Shown: positions 1-12,321, counted from the stretch's first letter. The stretch is 64,000 nucleotides of DNA from Scolanthus callimorphus (GCA_033964015.1 CM066912.1:13489399-13553398), one strand, 5' to 3'. A program made the numbers and translations. The notes: a model not told the origin generated them from the letters alone.

Positions 1-367
1 AAACTGCCATAGCTAATTCTCTGCAAATGTCCGGGTAAATAATTGGGCATATGGAAACTTCAATCTTGTGCTTGACGACAAGTAAAAACACAGAGTTAAT
101 TAAACGCCTGCCCAAGGAACCTTTATTATTAAAGTTATATAGTTTTATTCTACTCTACAATTCCTTGGACATTGCGGACTTTGAATAAATGTAAATGTAT
201 GCACCTGTATACCGCGAATATCCATATCGATGTTCAAATGCGGTTCACAGATGTGGATGTCTGATCCCTAAGATGCGAACTGAATCGTCAGATCCCTCTG
301 GTTTGCCTAAAGTGTTGGCTGTGGCAGTGGCTTTTCATTCTTATTATATATAAATATTTATCAAGAA
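1..367. other. no gene seen
   Basis: AT-rich sequence with no convincing reading frame or repeat structure. The right edge passes into a retroelement coding remnant at 368. Confidence 0.5.
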
Positions 368-562
368 GGTCACAATGGACTTCAATATTTAAAAGTTCAG
401 TTGATAGACTGGGTGAGAGGAGAAAAGGAATTACGGGACAAAGAAGGACAGTGGATAGCTAAATTAGAGACTGTGGTACCCCGAGGCCTTAATGAGAATG
501 ATGGCTTTTACGTGCAGAACAAGAAAGCACTAGCCAATGCGCGCGCGACTTATGTAACTTGA
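368..562 (+). pseudogene. C-terminal fragment of a Penelope-like (GIY-YIG) retroelement polyprotein
   Basis: An open frame of 64 codons ends at TGA 560-562 and has no start codon. Its translation holds the stretch QWIAKLETVVPRGLN followed by ENDGFY and QNKK. This W-x-x-K/R-L-x-T-x-x-P-x-GLN pattern is what I associate with the extreme C-terminus of reverse transcriptase/GIY-YIG proteins of Penelope-like elements. Everything upstream (reverse transcriptase, most of the endonuclease) is absent, as expected of a 5'-truncated insertion. AT-rich sequence follows. The family assignment rests on motif memory, not on an alignment. Another GIY-YIG-bearing retroelement remains possible. Confidence 0.5.
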
Positions 563-1620
563 ATTGTTGTTTTTATGTCGTATGATTTGTAACGGTAGCT
601 CTATTAGTAGTAGAACGGTAGTTCTATTAGTTATATGTTATATAAGTTATAAGTTATATGCAAATAAATAAACTAAATGAATATGCAAACGGATTGGACA
701 AAAGCTATTTGTTTTTAATTGACACTCATTGAAAATTGCTCGGAAACACCTCCTCGTGGCTATTTATTTCAAAGTAGTTATTGTCAATGCTATTTTTGGT
801 ACATTACTGGTAGCCACTTAGATTGACACAGTTACAAAAGGTAAAAGTTAATGTGATGTCTGAATATGATTGTGGGATTCATATCAATACGAAATGGTTA
901 ATCGCAATGCTATATTATAGGTATTACACCAGCGGCATAGTGACTCGAAAAGAGAGTTTAAGAAGCAAAGTTGTTCTTATCGAAGAGCTGCGATATGGAT
1001 AATGCAATGGAAGCGCCGTCTTTTATAGTTTTCGTTAATCTATATTTAAGCATTAGAGCACAACTTTCTATGACTTTATCGGCGCAATAGAGCACGCGCG
1101 ATATTGGCAGAGACACGAGAACATTGTAAAATTACGAGCCCAGAGGCAAACTATTTGAGGGCCCCTCCCAACATCACAAGTGCTCTAATTCCCATCATAA
1201 ATAGTCGAGATAATGCTTGGAAGTCTGAATCCAATGGCGATATATATGAAGTCAATCTTGCGAGATACCTCTAACCCTATAGTTGTCCCTCCTCATGTAG
1301 AGGAGGGCTAACTTTTGTCCCTCCCAGAACGATTATCCCTCCCAGGAGGGACCCTTCCCAATAAATCAGGGCCTAACAGTCACAATAAAAATCATTTTCC
1401 TGCTGATTGTCCGTGTGAGTAAGGAACTTCACCTTCTGGTCATAACAGCGCAAGCAAAGTTGCATTCCGGCATTCAGAGTTGTGTGTTTCAAATTCGACA
1501 GTATCCTAAGTAGATGCTACGTGGTAAAAAAAAAGCCCAACATATCGGAAGGCATTATACATCCGTATACGCCTGAGGGATTAGGATACTAAGGGAAATA
1601 ACAACCATCCAAGGTCTTAA
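563..1620. other. intergenic, no gene seen
   Basis: AT-rich. Short imperfect repeats of GTTATA-type words lie at about 620-665. A cluster of CCCTCC/GGAGGG words lies at 1288-1362. No supported gene. Confidence 0.4.
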
Positions 1621-1796
1621 TAGAGCAGATTTCTTATGGCTGTGAAAAGTGCCGCGAAAGAGTTGTTCCGCGTCGCGACCGTACCGCGACTACGCGGTTT
1701 CATTCGGTATCTACAGCAGGCAAGGTTCGGTACCGCCACTGTGACAGTACCGCGCCGTGTCACAGCACTTTTCACAGTCATACGAAATCGGCTCTA
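1621..1796. mobile_element. MITE, TA target, AGAGC-type inverted repeats
   Basis: About 30-bp terminal inverted repeats: TAGAGCAGATTTCTTATG at the left and the complement of CATACGAAATCGGCTCTA at the right. Both continue into CTGTGAAAAGTGC. The interior is rich in CGCG words. A TA at each border is compatible with a Tc1/mariner-type 2-bp target duplication. No coding capacity. The outer ~12 bp resemble the elements at 1866, 39192 and 52660. Confidence 0.75.
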
Positions 1797-1865
1797 ACAA
1801 AACGTTCTTCAGTTATCGTACACATTTAATCGTGCACATGTGAGTCTCGTGCCATTGCTATGTCA

Positions 1866-2122
1866 TAGAGCGGATTTCACATGACCATCGTGAAAACAAT
1901 CGCAATTGAGCAATCCGCTAGCCAATCAGAATCAAGAGAAATCACAACTTGCTCCTGAATGGCTTTCTTCTCGGCCAATAACAAGCCGAACCAATTACTA
2001 AGTAACTACACAACCGCATTTACTGCAGAATTTGATTGGCTGATAAGAACGATTGGCCAATGAGAACGCCAAGCAATCGCAATTACATAACAAGTCACGA
2101 CGATCATGTGAAATCTGTTCTA
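1866..2122. mobile_element. MITE, TA target, GAGCGGATTTCACATGA family
   Basis: Terminal inverted repeats of about 28 bp: TAGAGCGGATTTCACATGAC at the left; at the right the complement reads TAGAACAGATTTCACATGAT. The borders are TA. The interior is non-coding and contains CCAATCA/TGATTGG words. A truncated second copy in opposite orientation lies at 39192-39335, and a shorter relative at 52660-52786. Confidence 0.8.
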
Positions 2123-3037
2123 ACAGAACATATGCGCATAACACAGGAGGCATACGATATACCAACGCTAGCGCTCTGAAGAAAACAACATTGCCCCTAT
2201 AATAGACATATTCCGTCTCTTTCTCTAGCTACAGTACTGATACGTCCGAACTCTTCTTAGTCTGCGTAGAAAGCGGTGAGAAATTCGACAAGCAAGTTTT
2301 CGGCCGCGCGAAAATGGGACAAGGGAACGTACGTTTGTTACGCAGGCTAAATAGTTGTATTTCCTCCACACTTTTGACAAACTTGTAAACCCGAGTTAAA
2401 GGCATGTTTCGATTTTTAATAAGATAATGTTCAAAACAACAGTGAGGCCTTTCTAAAGCTCAGACATATCAAGAGAACAATAATCTGACTTTTTCAAGGT
2501 AAACCTATTTTTGTGTGGATTTGGAAAAGTAAAATTTGGAGAATATTATGTCGGTTCCGCTGCAAAATTTAGGTGCAGCATATTCGAAAACCATTATTTG
2601 TAGATGTGGTGTCTCGTTAAATGCCTCGTTAAATGTCCTGTGGGGTGGGTCTTGGTCCTTGTTGTTTTGGTTGGGGTAATCCGATTGAATTCGATAACAT
2701 CTAAGCCGATGCCTATTTTTGGATAGATATCAGATCATGAAATCACTTCGTCGGAAGAGACTCCTTTCGTATCCTGTTTTATATTTCGCGTTAAAAACAC
2801 TCGCAGATTAGATTGTCCACTAGAATGATCGTGCCGTCGCGTATCGCATTTTCTCGACAAAATCGAAATCGTCAGAGTTCATTTATAGCATGTATGCATG
2901 CCCCAAGACCGCGCGTCCCAAGAAATCCAAGATAGCGACTATGTTCAGCGAACCACGTTTTTTTTAGGACAAAAATACCGGTAAACCTGAACGGGTTGCT
3001 CACCTTATAATTGCTTCAAAATGTGGATGTTAAAATA
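2123..3037. other. intergenic, no gene seen
   Basis: No reading frame of protein-like composition, no clear repeat structure and no RNA gene recognised. Confidence 0.4.
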
Positions 3038-3419
3038 CATCCTCGTCGACACCTCGCGGGAAAGGCTCTGGTGTCAGTCATTGACGCATGCGCGAGATTT
3101 GACAAAGAGGCGTCGAGAGAAAGACGTTTCTGCGCATGCCAATCAACGAATGCCCTCAAACATTCTCGTACCCAGAGCTCCCCGGCTCGTCTGCTCGCAG
3201 GGGAGGCTCTGGGGACATCCATTTGAGAGCCTTCGCTGATTGGCTGATTTCGAACGTTGGGGCATGCGCAGAAATATCTTTCTCTCTGCGGCTCTGTATC
3301 AAATCTCGCGCATGCCCCCGCGAGGAGACGAGCCGGGGAGGTCTGGGTAAGAGAATGGCCCTCAAATGGCTGTCACCGGAGCATCCCCCGCGAGGTGAGG
3401 GGTCCTGGGTACGGGAATG
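3038..3419. mobile_element. compound cluster of Mutator-like MITEs
   Basis: Two or more copies of the family seen intact at 24639-24851. A left fragment (3038-3160) is an inverted partial copy holding the family's CGCATGCGCGAGATTTGA interior. A second copy (3161-3419) opens with CATTCTCGTACCCAGAGC and has two consecutive right ends, one at about 3317-3358 and one at 3374-3419. The arms carry the family signature CCCCGGCTCGTC near a TCGCAGGGGAGGCTCTGG motif. This indicates insertion of one copy into or beside another. Confidence 0.75.
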
Positions 3420-3594
3420 TTATATATCCCACTTCGCCAGTTCAAGTCGTGATGTTTATATCATGTTATCTGGTTCTCCTCTTTTATTGCTTCTCCGTTT
3501 GGAGAATATCCCCTACTTTTACGAAGAGGAAATGTGTTCTGTTCAGTCCACTTACAACAGGGTTAGAAGGGAAGACAGACGGGACATCGGTTTA

Positions 3595-3722
3595 TTCGCC
3601 TTTGTCACACAAGCGACATCTTGAATTTTTCAGCCGATTTATTCAGCATGGAAACGAGGCCAAGCAGGGAGCGGGTTTTGCTCATGTTGGAAAGCGGAAG
3701 TATGATGCTGGGATTGATGGTA
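3595..3722. mobile_element. partial MITE, 'TTCGCCTTTGTCACAC' family, one end
   Basis: The left end ATTCGCCTTTGTCACACA is followed by a body that matches, in opposite orientation, the piece at 51384-51523 (shared words include GGAAACGAGGCCAAGCAGGG). The complete small member of the same terminal family is at 11721-11866. No partner right end was found nearby, so this is a half element. Confidence 0.6.
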
Positions 3723-3845
3723 CAAAAGTTGACCAACCTACCAAAGAGTACTCCTTATTTGTTTTAGGACGAAAAAGTTGATTGGCTCATTGCCTTTTAC
3801 TGCTTTGCCAAAAATTTTGACCAAAAATTGTCGTTTTTCAACACC

Positions 3846-5130
3846 TCACGGCAGAAGCTTATAAGTAGGAGCGTGCATCCCCTAATGGGTGGTTCTCACA
3901 TGTGTTTTATAGCTTTGGCTATTTTTAGATTTTCGCGCGAACAATATAACCAATCAGAGAGAAGTAAACAAATGACCTCATATACATGCAGCTGGCGCAC
4001 GAACGAAATCTTCCTCTGAGACGACAAGAACGGCTTAATTTCTAATTTAGCGTTTTCTTTTACTTTATCCCTTTGCAAAAATAAAGAAAACATTTTTAAT
4101 AGTCTAGTGATGGGTGCAACACATCGCGAGGCACACAATGAAGTGTCAAGCTAGCAGGCGTACATATCCACGAAGTGTTAAAAATTGTTATGATGGTTTA
4201 TAGCGAACAGCAAATAAAAGCAGTAGGCTACAAGAGGAACATCGACAACTTATAAGCTAACTTCTGCCCTCAGACTGACTGGCTGTGAAGCAGATGCCAT
4301 TAGTCTCGACTGCCATGTATTTCATGAAATCAAAGCAGTGCACCGCTTGGCCGACAATTACTGACAACGCTCGCTGTTTCCTGTCGATTCGCAGATCGAG
4401 TTCCATCATGAAGTGCCTACATCTTTCGCACCGGTACCATTCATTTTGCTTTCAAATAGTTCATACAATGTAGGCAATAAACTTCTGTAGTTTCTAAAGT
4501 ATACCTTTTAATAAACGCCTGATCAACTCTTTCAAAAGTCGTGCTTCATTCAAGTAGTTCAAGTAAGCTTACAAGTTCAACGCTACTACTCGCAAACAAA
4601 AAAACAAAACTTGACAAATTTAGTGCATCAAAAAAATAATTTCACAGAAATGAAAACAAAAAGAAGAAACTAAAACAGTCCATGTCGACTTAGGAATTGA
4701 ATAAGTACATAGTCCCGGCCTTACCGATGTACTTATGTGTTCAGGTTTTTTCGGACTCCTTGTAAAGTTTTTGACAACTTTCATTTTCGCCTTCCTGTGC
4801 ATGGATCGCTTGTATGTAGCGAACTTCATCTCATTATCCGTGCACCAAATTAGAAATCAAATCATCCACATAGTCTTGGTACTTCGTTGTCAATCCTTTA
4901 TGCTTCCCTAATCCATCCGTAGCCACGAAGTTCATAAGCTTTAATGCATAAGTCTGTCATGAACTTTTTTGATGATTTTTGATGAGGCGTGACGTCAAAT
5001 GTAAGGAAGAGTTCTGATTGGCTATTTTTCCCGCGCAACTGTTTCTAAAAATAGCTCAAGTTATAAAACACATGTGAGACCCACCCAATACGTATGATGC
5101 ACGCTCCTACTTATGAGCTTCTGCTCACGG
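3846..5130. mobile_element. 1.3-kb non-autonomous DNA element with ~145-bp inverted arms
   Basis: The left arm (3846-3990) and the right arm (about 4985-5130) are inverted copies: CTCACGGCAGAAGCTTATAA at left, and the complement CCGTGAGCAGAAGCTCATAA at right. Both continue through AGTAGGAGCGTGCAT and CTCACATGTGTTTTATA to a CCAATCAGA word. The 1-kb interior has no protein-like frame. Superfamily not assigned because no convincing target duplication was seen. Confidence 0.7.
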
Positions 5131-6639
5131 CCAAAACTATATTTGGAATCATTTACCTTATAAGGAAGTGGAAGGAGATCCTCTTTTGATAAAAATTTCG
5201 GCAAATGTAGCAAGAAAATTGTGAAACTTTGAATGAAAACTTGCAGGAATCACAAAGACTCGGGTTCTCGATCTGTCCACCATTAATTTTGGCTTGGTAA
5301 CCACGCTAAAATACCCACACAAGCCCGCGCGCGACTCGACCCAGTCCTCCCAAGTGCATTCAGCAAAAACGAAAAACGATTCATTTATGAAAATGGTGGC
5401 GCCGTCACAAAGGCGAATTGTCTCTTCCAAAAGGCTTAGGAAACAAAGTAAACTAAGCTCAACCTACAAATATGAACAAGTCTCGGTCACAACTCGAACA
5501 GAAAGAATGTCTGAGCTGCAAATCGATACATGACCACCGCGGTGTCGGGGCCCCAGCGCCGGAAACATGGGGTCAGCCAGGCGGGATAAAAATCTACAGG
5601 AATAAGCCACGAATGATAGCCCCGAGATTGTACGAGGAGCAACATAAAAATGTCAGAAGGACATTGCTCAAGCGCATGTGGCTCAAAACCCATTTGCTTT
5701 AAAAAAAGGATTATTCTTCATAAATCGTGTTCTATACTATGGATCATCATCAAAATTGGTCAGTACAAAAACTTCAACAAGAGGTGGCGGCCATCTTGGA
5801 TTGTTTATTTAGACCTTCTAAAGACACACAGGAAAAGGTGAAGTTGAAAGGTAAACACGCATTTAGATACAGGACAACTACTACCTTCAAATAAAGCTAA
5901 TTGAATTCCGCAAGAAACAAGAAATTAAATGAGATTTTTCACATGCTTTTTAAATGATATTATAAAAATAATGTATTTATCAAAACATTATCTTCGACAT
6001 CCAATTAGGTTTCCAGAAAGACAAATGATACAAACATTATGCTGAAAAGAAATGTAATCTTCTTTACATACTTGCACGGGCGCTAAAAAGTTTATCCAAA
6101 ATGGCGGACGGTGCGTCACGTGACATCCTTACCAAAACGTGTTTGTGGGCCAAGTTTGAAAGATTTTCGTTGAAAAATAACGAAGTTAAAACCAAAAAGT
6201 AGGCCCTAGTTTTACAGCCATGCCTTAATGCCACTGAGTGGATTTATTGTAGTGCTTTAAATTTCTTCGGTTAAATCAAGGTTAAGTTTTCACATTTAGA
6301 TCCCGGAAATCAGTTTCTTTCACGATAAAAGTATTACAAGGAAGTTCTATTTCTGGAACTGAACGTGCTTATCTGTTCAACTTTAAAACCTCCTTCCAGC
6401 ATTGATGCGATTACTTGTTATATCCGATTATATCGTGATACATCACGCGCAAATAACGATGATCACGTTTGAAGTCACGCATCATGTCCTCCAGGGAAAA
6501 CAGGCAAAACAATATTCGTCTGTACAATAGAGCAAACTACTAGGGCAAAGACAGGGCTCTGAAATGTATCTATAGCTTATCACACTATTCACTGTACTCG
6601 TAACCGCGTCACTTATCGATGTTTAATTATATATAATCG
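5131..6639. other. intergenic, no supported gene
   Basis: Two minus-strand open frames (5158-5430, 90 codons; 5487-5693, 68 codons) have no domain I recognise. The first reads plausibly protein-like (…TWEDWVESRAGLCGYF…) but has no splice context to support it. ATGGCGGAC/CATCTTGGA words of repeat type occur at about 5785 and 6095. Confidence 0.3.
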
Positions 6640-6724
6640 CGGGCAAATTTGGTTTGATTCGGCAAAATACCAATGGCGAGACCAAACGAGCTCAGATATT
6701 TTGCAGAATCAAACCAAATTCGCC
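6640..6724. repeat. inverted repeat (hairpin, MITE-like)
   Basis: Arms of about 28 bp: GGGCAAATTTGGTTTGATTC at the left and its near-complement GAATCAAACCAAATTCGCCC at the right, around a ~30-bp loop. No coding content. Confidence 0.6.
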
Positions 6725-8309
6725 CAATTATTTATGAATTCGCCCGATTATTTTATCATCCCACCTAAACATCCAAATAAAGAAAAACTTCTGTTTCCTC
6801 GCTAAAAACGATTGTGTTTTTGTAAAGACGAAGTTCATTTTGCCGTCGCTAGTCTAGGAACAGATCTTGAAAAGAGGCCTAGAAAGTGGTTTTCGTAGCA
6901 CCCATCGCGCAGACCCGGGAAAGTAGCATAGGATGATAGGAATATATAGGTTTAATTTAGGCCTGGTGTTACAAATGAGCCCATGGGACACAATCCGATT
7001 TCGGAAACTTTTGTTAGAAGATGCTCACATGTTGTTTGTAAAATTCTAAACTAATTTAGAGCCTGTAAAATTAAAATTTTTATCAAGAAACACATCAAAC
7101 TCTGCATACGTGTAGAAATAAATGCGTTTCAAATGGTTAGATGCAAACTTATGCCGTAATTTCCGTACGTACTGGTTAAAGGGATGTCTCTGACTGCGGC
7201 CATTTTGAACCTTTTGTTATTCATGAGTTTCCTTTGTTATTCATGAGTTCCTGAATTCTGGAAAGTCAAGAATGACATGGACTGTACAGCTTTCCCGGCC
7301 TAATGTATATAGTTTTAATGGTCTGGTATTTCTTCACCGACTTTGTTTGAATCATTTAACTAGGTAATTTTGAATAAAGAAAAATGTTTTTGGTATTTTC
7401 TAATACACCTATATTTTTTTCTTTATGTCAGCAGATATCACAGAAAACATACGACAGCAGTAAAATGTGTTCAATGCATTGGAGGGATATTTTTTGCCAA
7501 CGCACACATTTAGGCACGCTGTACTCATAGCGCTACAGCCTATATCTATGTCTTCAGGAGAGGAGGCACAATTCATTTGAATAACAAAGAACTAATATGG
7601 CTGCCAACTTCTAATTTCTATTTCTGACGTTAGAGGGGGTATTAAGGGCAGATTTACAGCTAGGAATTTAAAGTGTGTGATTATTTACAATGATACAAAG
7701 TTTTGGATACATTTGATCTTTCAATGAGGGGTTTAGAGGCGTATAAGTTCGCAATGTTTTGCAAAGGACATGTGAGCAGCAGGGGAACAAAATGCCAAAT
7801 ATCGGGGTGTTGTCCCACAAGCCAATCTGTGCGATACGGATCAAATTGAACCTTAGGCATGTACCTATCTTTCTATGTCATTTTCCTGGGCCTGCGCGTT
7901 GGGTGCTACGACACTTTTTCCGGTAGCTGCTCCTAGACTACGCGACAGAAAACCATTTTGTAGTATTTACCGTCGCGAACTCTAGACTATATTTATTCTA
8001 ATTATTTTGCTAAAGAAAATTAATGTTCTAACTATTTTTCAAGTCTTCAAGAAGAGTTTTAGTTGAACTGTTCATGATATTTCATCGCATACCAGGGCAG
8101 TGACCCGATACCGTAGAATAGAGGGACAGCACATGTCGTTCCTGATTGGCTGACGAACTCAAGTGGGATGATAAGTAATATTTTGAAGGCCTCCTATTCG
8201 GACTTGACGGGATTTCAAAGTCCGCGCAATTAGTTCCAGTCCGAGCCGAAATAATCTTCAATCACAAACCCCTATGTACCTTATCCAGACTTGATTTATC
8301 AATATAATC
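6725..8309. other. intergenic, no gene seen
   Basis: AT-rich, no supported gene. A short direct duplication (CCTTTTGTTATTCATGAGTT / CCTTTGTTATTCATGAGTTC) lies at about 7210-7250. Confidence 0.35.
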
Positions 8310-9575
8310 ATAATTTTTTACTTGTGAAACTTGGATTGCACCACTAGAACTTGCCATACGCAGAATTGAAAAGGTCCATATTGTTTCCATAAAGCCTGTC
8401 CCACATGAAAGTTGGCGGCGGCCATGCATAAAGTATGGAACAAAAAATCCTTTGTTTCAACTTCTCCGGGAGAAGAGACCTTGTCTTCGCACGGAGCGGT
8501 TCCTGCAGTCTTGCATGGCGCAAACACTGACTAGTAGGAAAATGTTCGAGGTGGAGTACCTTGAAATTATGAATAGTATGACTTATGAACTTGAATAGCG
8601 TCACTAGTCATGCGCAGAAGTGAAAATATGAAGCATGTTTCCATAAAACTTGTCCCACATGGAGGTTGGCAGCGCACATGCATATAGTCTCGAACAAAAT
8701 TTCTTTGTACCACTTCTCCGAAAGAGGAGACCTTTGTTTTCTCACGAGCGGTTCCTGCAGTCTTGCAAGGCGCAAACACTGACTAGTAGGAGAAATGTTC
8801 GAGGTGGAGTACCTTGAAATTATGAATAGTATGACTTATGAACTTGAATAGCGTCACTAGTCATGCGCAGAAGTGAAAATATGAAGCATGTTTCCATAAA
8901 ACTTGTCCCACATGGAGGTTGGCAGCGCACATGCATATAGTCTCGAACAAAATTTCTTTGTATCGACTTCTCCGAAAGAGGAGACCTCTGTCTTCTCATG
9001 GAGCGGTTCCTGCAGTCTTGCAAGGCGCAAACACTGACTAGTAGGAGAAATATTCGAGGTGGAGTACCTTGAAATTATGAATATTATGAATTATTAACTT
9101 GGATTGCGTCACTAGTCATGCGCAGAAGTGAAAATATGAAGCATGTTTCCATAAAACTTGTCCCAAATGGTGGTTGGCGGCGCACATACATATAGTCTCG
9201 AACAAAATTTCTTTGTATCGACTTCTCCAAAAGAGGAGACCTTTGTCTTCTCACGGAGCGGTTCCTGCAGTCTTGCATGGCGCAAACACTGACTAGTAGG
9301 AAAATGTTCGAGGTGGAGTACCTTGATATTATGAATAGTATGACTTATGAACTTGAATAGCGTCACTAGTCATGCGCAGCAGTGAAAATATGAAGAATGT
9401 TTCCATAAAACTTGTCCCACATGGAGGTTGGCAGCGTACATGCATACTAGTCTCGAATAAAATTTCTTTGTATCGGGTTCTTCGAGAGAGGAGACGACCA
9501 AATACCTTGAGCAGTTCCTACAGTCTGCCTTTGCACGGCGCAAAATTTTCGAGGGTGAGGACCTTGAAGTATGAG
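8310..9575. repeat. tandem array, ~254-bp unit, about 5 copies
   Basis: The phase marker GCGTCACTAGTCATGCGCAG recurs at 8598, 8851, 9106 and 9360, with a diverged first copy at about 8338. This gives unit lengths of 260, 253, 255 and 254 bp plus a truncated last unit. Each unit also carries GCGGTTCCTGCAGTCTTGCA and GGTGGAGTACCTTGA. Similar minus-strand open frames appear in successive units only because the units are copies; I do not regard them as genes. First and last units are the most diverged, as expected for an array evolving by unequal exchange. Confidence 0.9.
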
Positions 9576-9650
9576 TATTCATAGTTCAAAGGTCCATGGA
9601 TCTAAAAAAAAAATTATAGATCCAAGGACCTTTGAACTATGAATATTCAT
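9573..9650. repeat. hairpin at the end of the tandem array
   Basis: Near-perfect arms of about 28 bp (GAGTATTCATAGTTCAAAGG and complement) around an A-rich loop. Part of the arm (ATTCATAGTTCAAA) is repeated once more immediately after. Confidence 0.75.
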
Positions 9651-9981
9651 AGTTCAAAAGTCCTTGGACTTTGAAAAGTTTTCAAGTCCCACTTGCAGTA
9701 TCTTCCTGGGATTTCAAGGTACTGCACGTGGTACAAAATGAGAGCTCTGGCTGGCTGATTAGTTCATGAATAATATTGAGTATTTGAAAACATGCTACCA
9801 CACGGTGTCATCGTCACATTCCCGTCAATTTACGATCTGAAAAGACGAGTTCCCACTCCCAGGAGCATCATGGGTAATCAGAGCAATACGACGCAAATAA
9901 TTAAGACTCGTAGCATAAATGGAAGCTGAAAATCGGTACTTAAAAATCTAAATCTTAGACTTTCTCCAATCGTGACACGCG

Positions 9982-10389
9982 TACTGCCAAGTTTCATAAT
10001 TCTGCGAACTCTCGCTATCGATTTTCAGCCGTAAAACCGCCTTCTGGCTTCCGTCAATCAAACTCCCGAGTCTTTTTGTTTCGTCGTTACTCTTCGTGCT
10101 TTTTGATTGGCTAGCGCCTAAACAGTGCTAAAAATGGCTTCCTGTCACGCCAGCAACGTAACGTGCTGGCCAATCAAAAAGCACAAAGAGTAACGACGAA
10201 AAGACTCAGGAGTTTGATTGAGCTTGTTATATTTATATTCACGGCTTTTATCGGGAAAGCAGTGATAATTCACTGATAAACAACAGTGGTTAAATAAAAT
10301 TACTTACTTACTTACTTACGGAAGCCAGGAGACGGTTTGACGGTTGGAAATCGTTAGCGAGAGTTCGCAGAATTATGTAAGTCGCAGTA
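9982..10389. mobile_element. MITE, TACTGC-ended, TA target; carries an insertion
   Basis: Long inverted arms: CATAATTCTGCGAACTCTCG at the left, its complement at the right, continuing into an ACCGCCTTCTGGCTTCCGTC-type block. An uninterrupted relative is at 56190-56492. Comparison of the two shows that 97 bp (10222-10318) were inserted into the right arm of this copy. The outermost bases (TACTGC…GCAGTA) are compatible with a TA target duplication. Confidence 0.8.
10222..10318 (+). mobile_element. short retroposon tail with (TTAC)n 3' end
   Basis: A 97-bp segment is absent from the homologous element at 56190-56492, where TTGA and CGGAAGCC are directly joined. It ends in TACTTACTTACTTACTTA. 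A short-period microsatellite at the 3' end is typical of a 5'-truncated LINE or SINE insertion. The body is too short to assign. Confidence 0.55.
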
Positions 10390-10401
10390 AATGTCAATTA
10401 A

Positions 10402-11308
10402 CCCTATTCAGACTGGGCTTTTTTTGACCATCTGTGACTGGGGGGGGCTAATTCGGGCCCCCCTCCATATCTCTGGAACCACTGGGACTATGATCATCAA
10501 ACTTTCACACAATGACCATGAGCCTTAGGCAAATCACCACACCCATTTTTGTCACGTGGGAGCAAAATGTGACGTCACAATGACGTCATTCTCAATGTTT
10601 TATCAATTTTTAAGTAATTTTAATTAACTTCCAAAAACTTGTTAGATAATACTCTAAAAGCCAACTAAGTAACATCAAGATAATGTAAATGTAATAATTT
10701 GTGACATTAACACATAAATTTTAACAAACTTGCGTCATAATGACGACTTTTGAAAATATTGTCCGCCATCTTGGATCCGCCATCTTGGATTTCATTTAAT
10801 TGCCATTTGACTCTTCAGATAAATACTCAATGAGAAAAAAATGGTCAAAATGTACAAAATACTCATCAAAGAAGTGTTTGACATTCAAAAAGTTGAATTA
10901 AAAGGAAATTTGTGAATCCCAGAGCTAGTTTTAGACCATATGTTAAAATGAACAAAATCCCCCTACCCCTCCCCCCCAAAGATTTTGTGTCAAAAATTAA
11001 TTAGCCTGTACAAACATTACTAATGAGTACAAGCTCCGATAGTCATAAATTGGGCAATGTGTCCAACATTAAGCTTGAAATATGAAAAATTCACGTTTTT
11101 TCGAGTTTTGCAAAACATGCATGTCAAAAAGTGGTTGCCATGGAAACTGGGCCGTTGACCCTGACATGTCATTGACACCAAAATGTCCCTAGATAAATTT
11201 TAGGAAAAGTCACGAAGTTTCACAATCATAGCTGCAGTGGTTTTAGAGTAATCAGGATTTTACTGGAGGGGGGCTCGAAAAGCCCCCCCCCCCCCAGTCT
11301 GAATAGGG
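10402..11308. mobile_element. 907-bp TTAA-target element, CCCTATTCAGACTGGG ends (copy 1)
   Basis: The ends are CCCTATTCAGACTGGG and its complement, flanked on both sides by TTAA (10398-10401 and 11309-11312). TTAA duplication plus a CCCT start fits the piggyBac-type MITE pattern. Sub-terminal G runs and C runs can pair. The interior has repeated TGACGTCA words, two CCGCCATCTTGGAT repeats and no transposase. This is the most complete of four copies in the window (others 13859-18756, 35662-36603, 60402-62600). Confidence 0.85.
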
Positions 11309-11720
11309 TTAAGCAATAAAAGTACTTTCCGCGTGCTCTCTGCTTTCTTACAAACACGAGGGAGATGTTGGGAGAACTGATCAAAACTTGAAAGACACGA
11401 GCCGAAGGCGACCAACATTCGACCAACATTCCCCGAGTGTTTGTAAGAAACCAGAGAGCACGCAGAAAGTATTTTTATTGCTTTTAGAAAATAACATACA
11501 CACGCGCGACAGCGTTGCGTGACAATCGTATTTCTCAGGTCTCTTACAAACACGCTTTTTAACCAATCAGAACGCGCACATTCACAATACAACATAGGTG
11601 TTATTTTCTAAAAACACTTCTGAATCATCCATAGCTGTTCCTGTGAATGTGCGCTCTTTTGTATCAAGAGCTCCAAGCGTACTAAGCTGAGTTGTTGCAA
11701 GAAATTTATTTAACGATCTC

Positions 11721-11866
11721 ATTCGCCTTTGTCACACGGCAGCCATCTTGGATTTTTTCGTACAGAAATGACTATGCACGGGCGAGCTTACACGCTTGGC
11801 CTCGCTTTCATGCCAGCTTCGCTGTATTAGAGAATCCAAGATGGCTGCCGTGTGACAAAGGCGAAT
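11721..11866. mobile_element. MITE, ATTCGCCTTTGTCACAC ends
   Basis: Inverted ends of about 33 bp: ATTCGCCTTTGTCACACGGC at the left and its exact complement at the right, continuing into AGCCATCTTGGATT. The interior is ~80 bp. The same terminal sequence occurs as half elements at 3595 and 51384. Target duplication not clear. Confidence 0.8.
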
Positions 11867-12321
11867 TGCGTCGCTGGACGCATCTTCTGTGTTTTTTATA
11901 TGCCTTGCCATTAGAACGAACTTGAACGTGTAGAAAAAGGAGCGTTCTTATTTACGCTGGACACTGAGTTAGAATGCGAATAAGAATGCCAACATGTAGG
12001 TAAATACAACATCTCTCAGATATGTATGAAAAACTTAACTTCGACGAACTACACTTTGCAAGAAATCAGTCTTTCTAGAGAAAGGTTTGCTGTCGGATAC
12101 TATCTTTGTCCAAACATATAAGCATTTGCATTTACCGACAAAGCTTGGAGTTCAGGGCTCTTTCCCCCCCTTTCCCTTCGAGATCTGCTTTTCTTCCCTC
12201 CTCCCAAAAATTCCTTTTGAACTTTTCCTCCGCCCTTGAAATCATATAGCCATAGTTGCCGTTAAATAGCATCATAGCAAATAGGTAGGTTTATGAGCTA
12301 TGAAATGTAGAGCTCTCTACA

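Noticed and set aside
8318..9582. Series of similar minus-strand open frames (60-86 codons) across the tandem array
   Set aside because: They recur only because the 254-bp units are copies. No start context, domain or codon bias supports translation.
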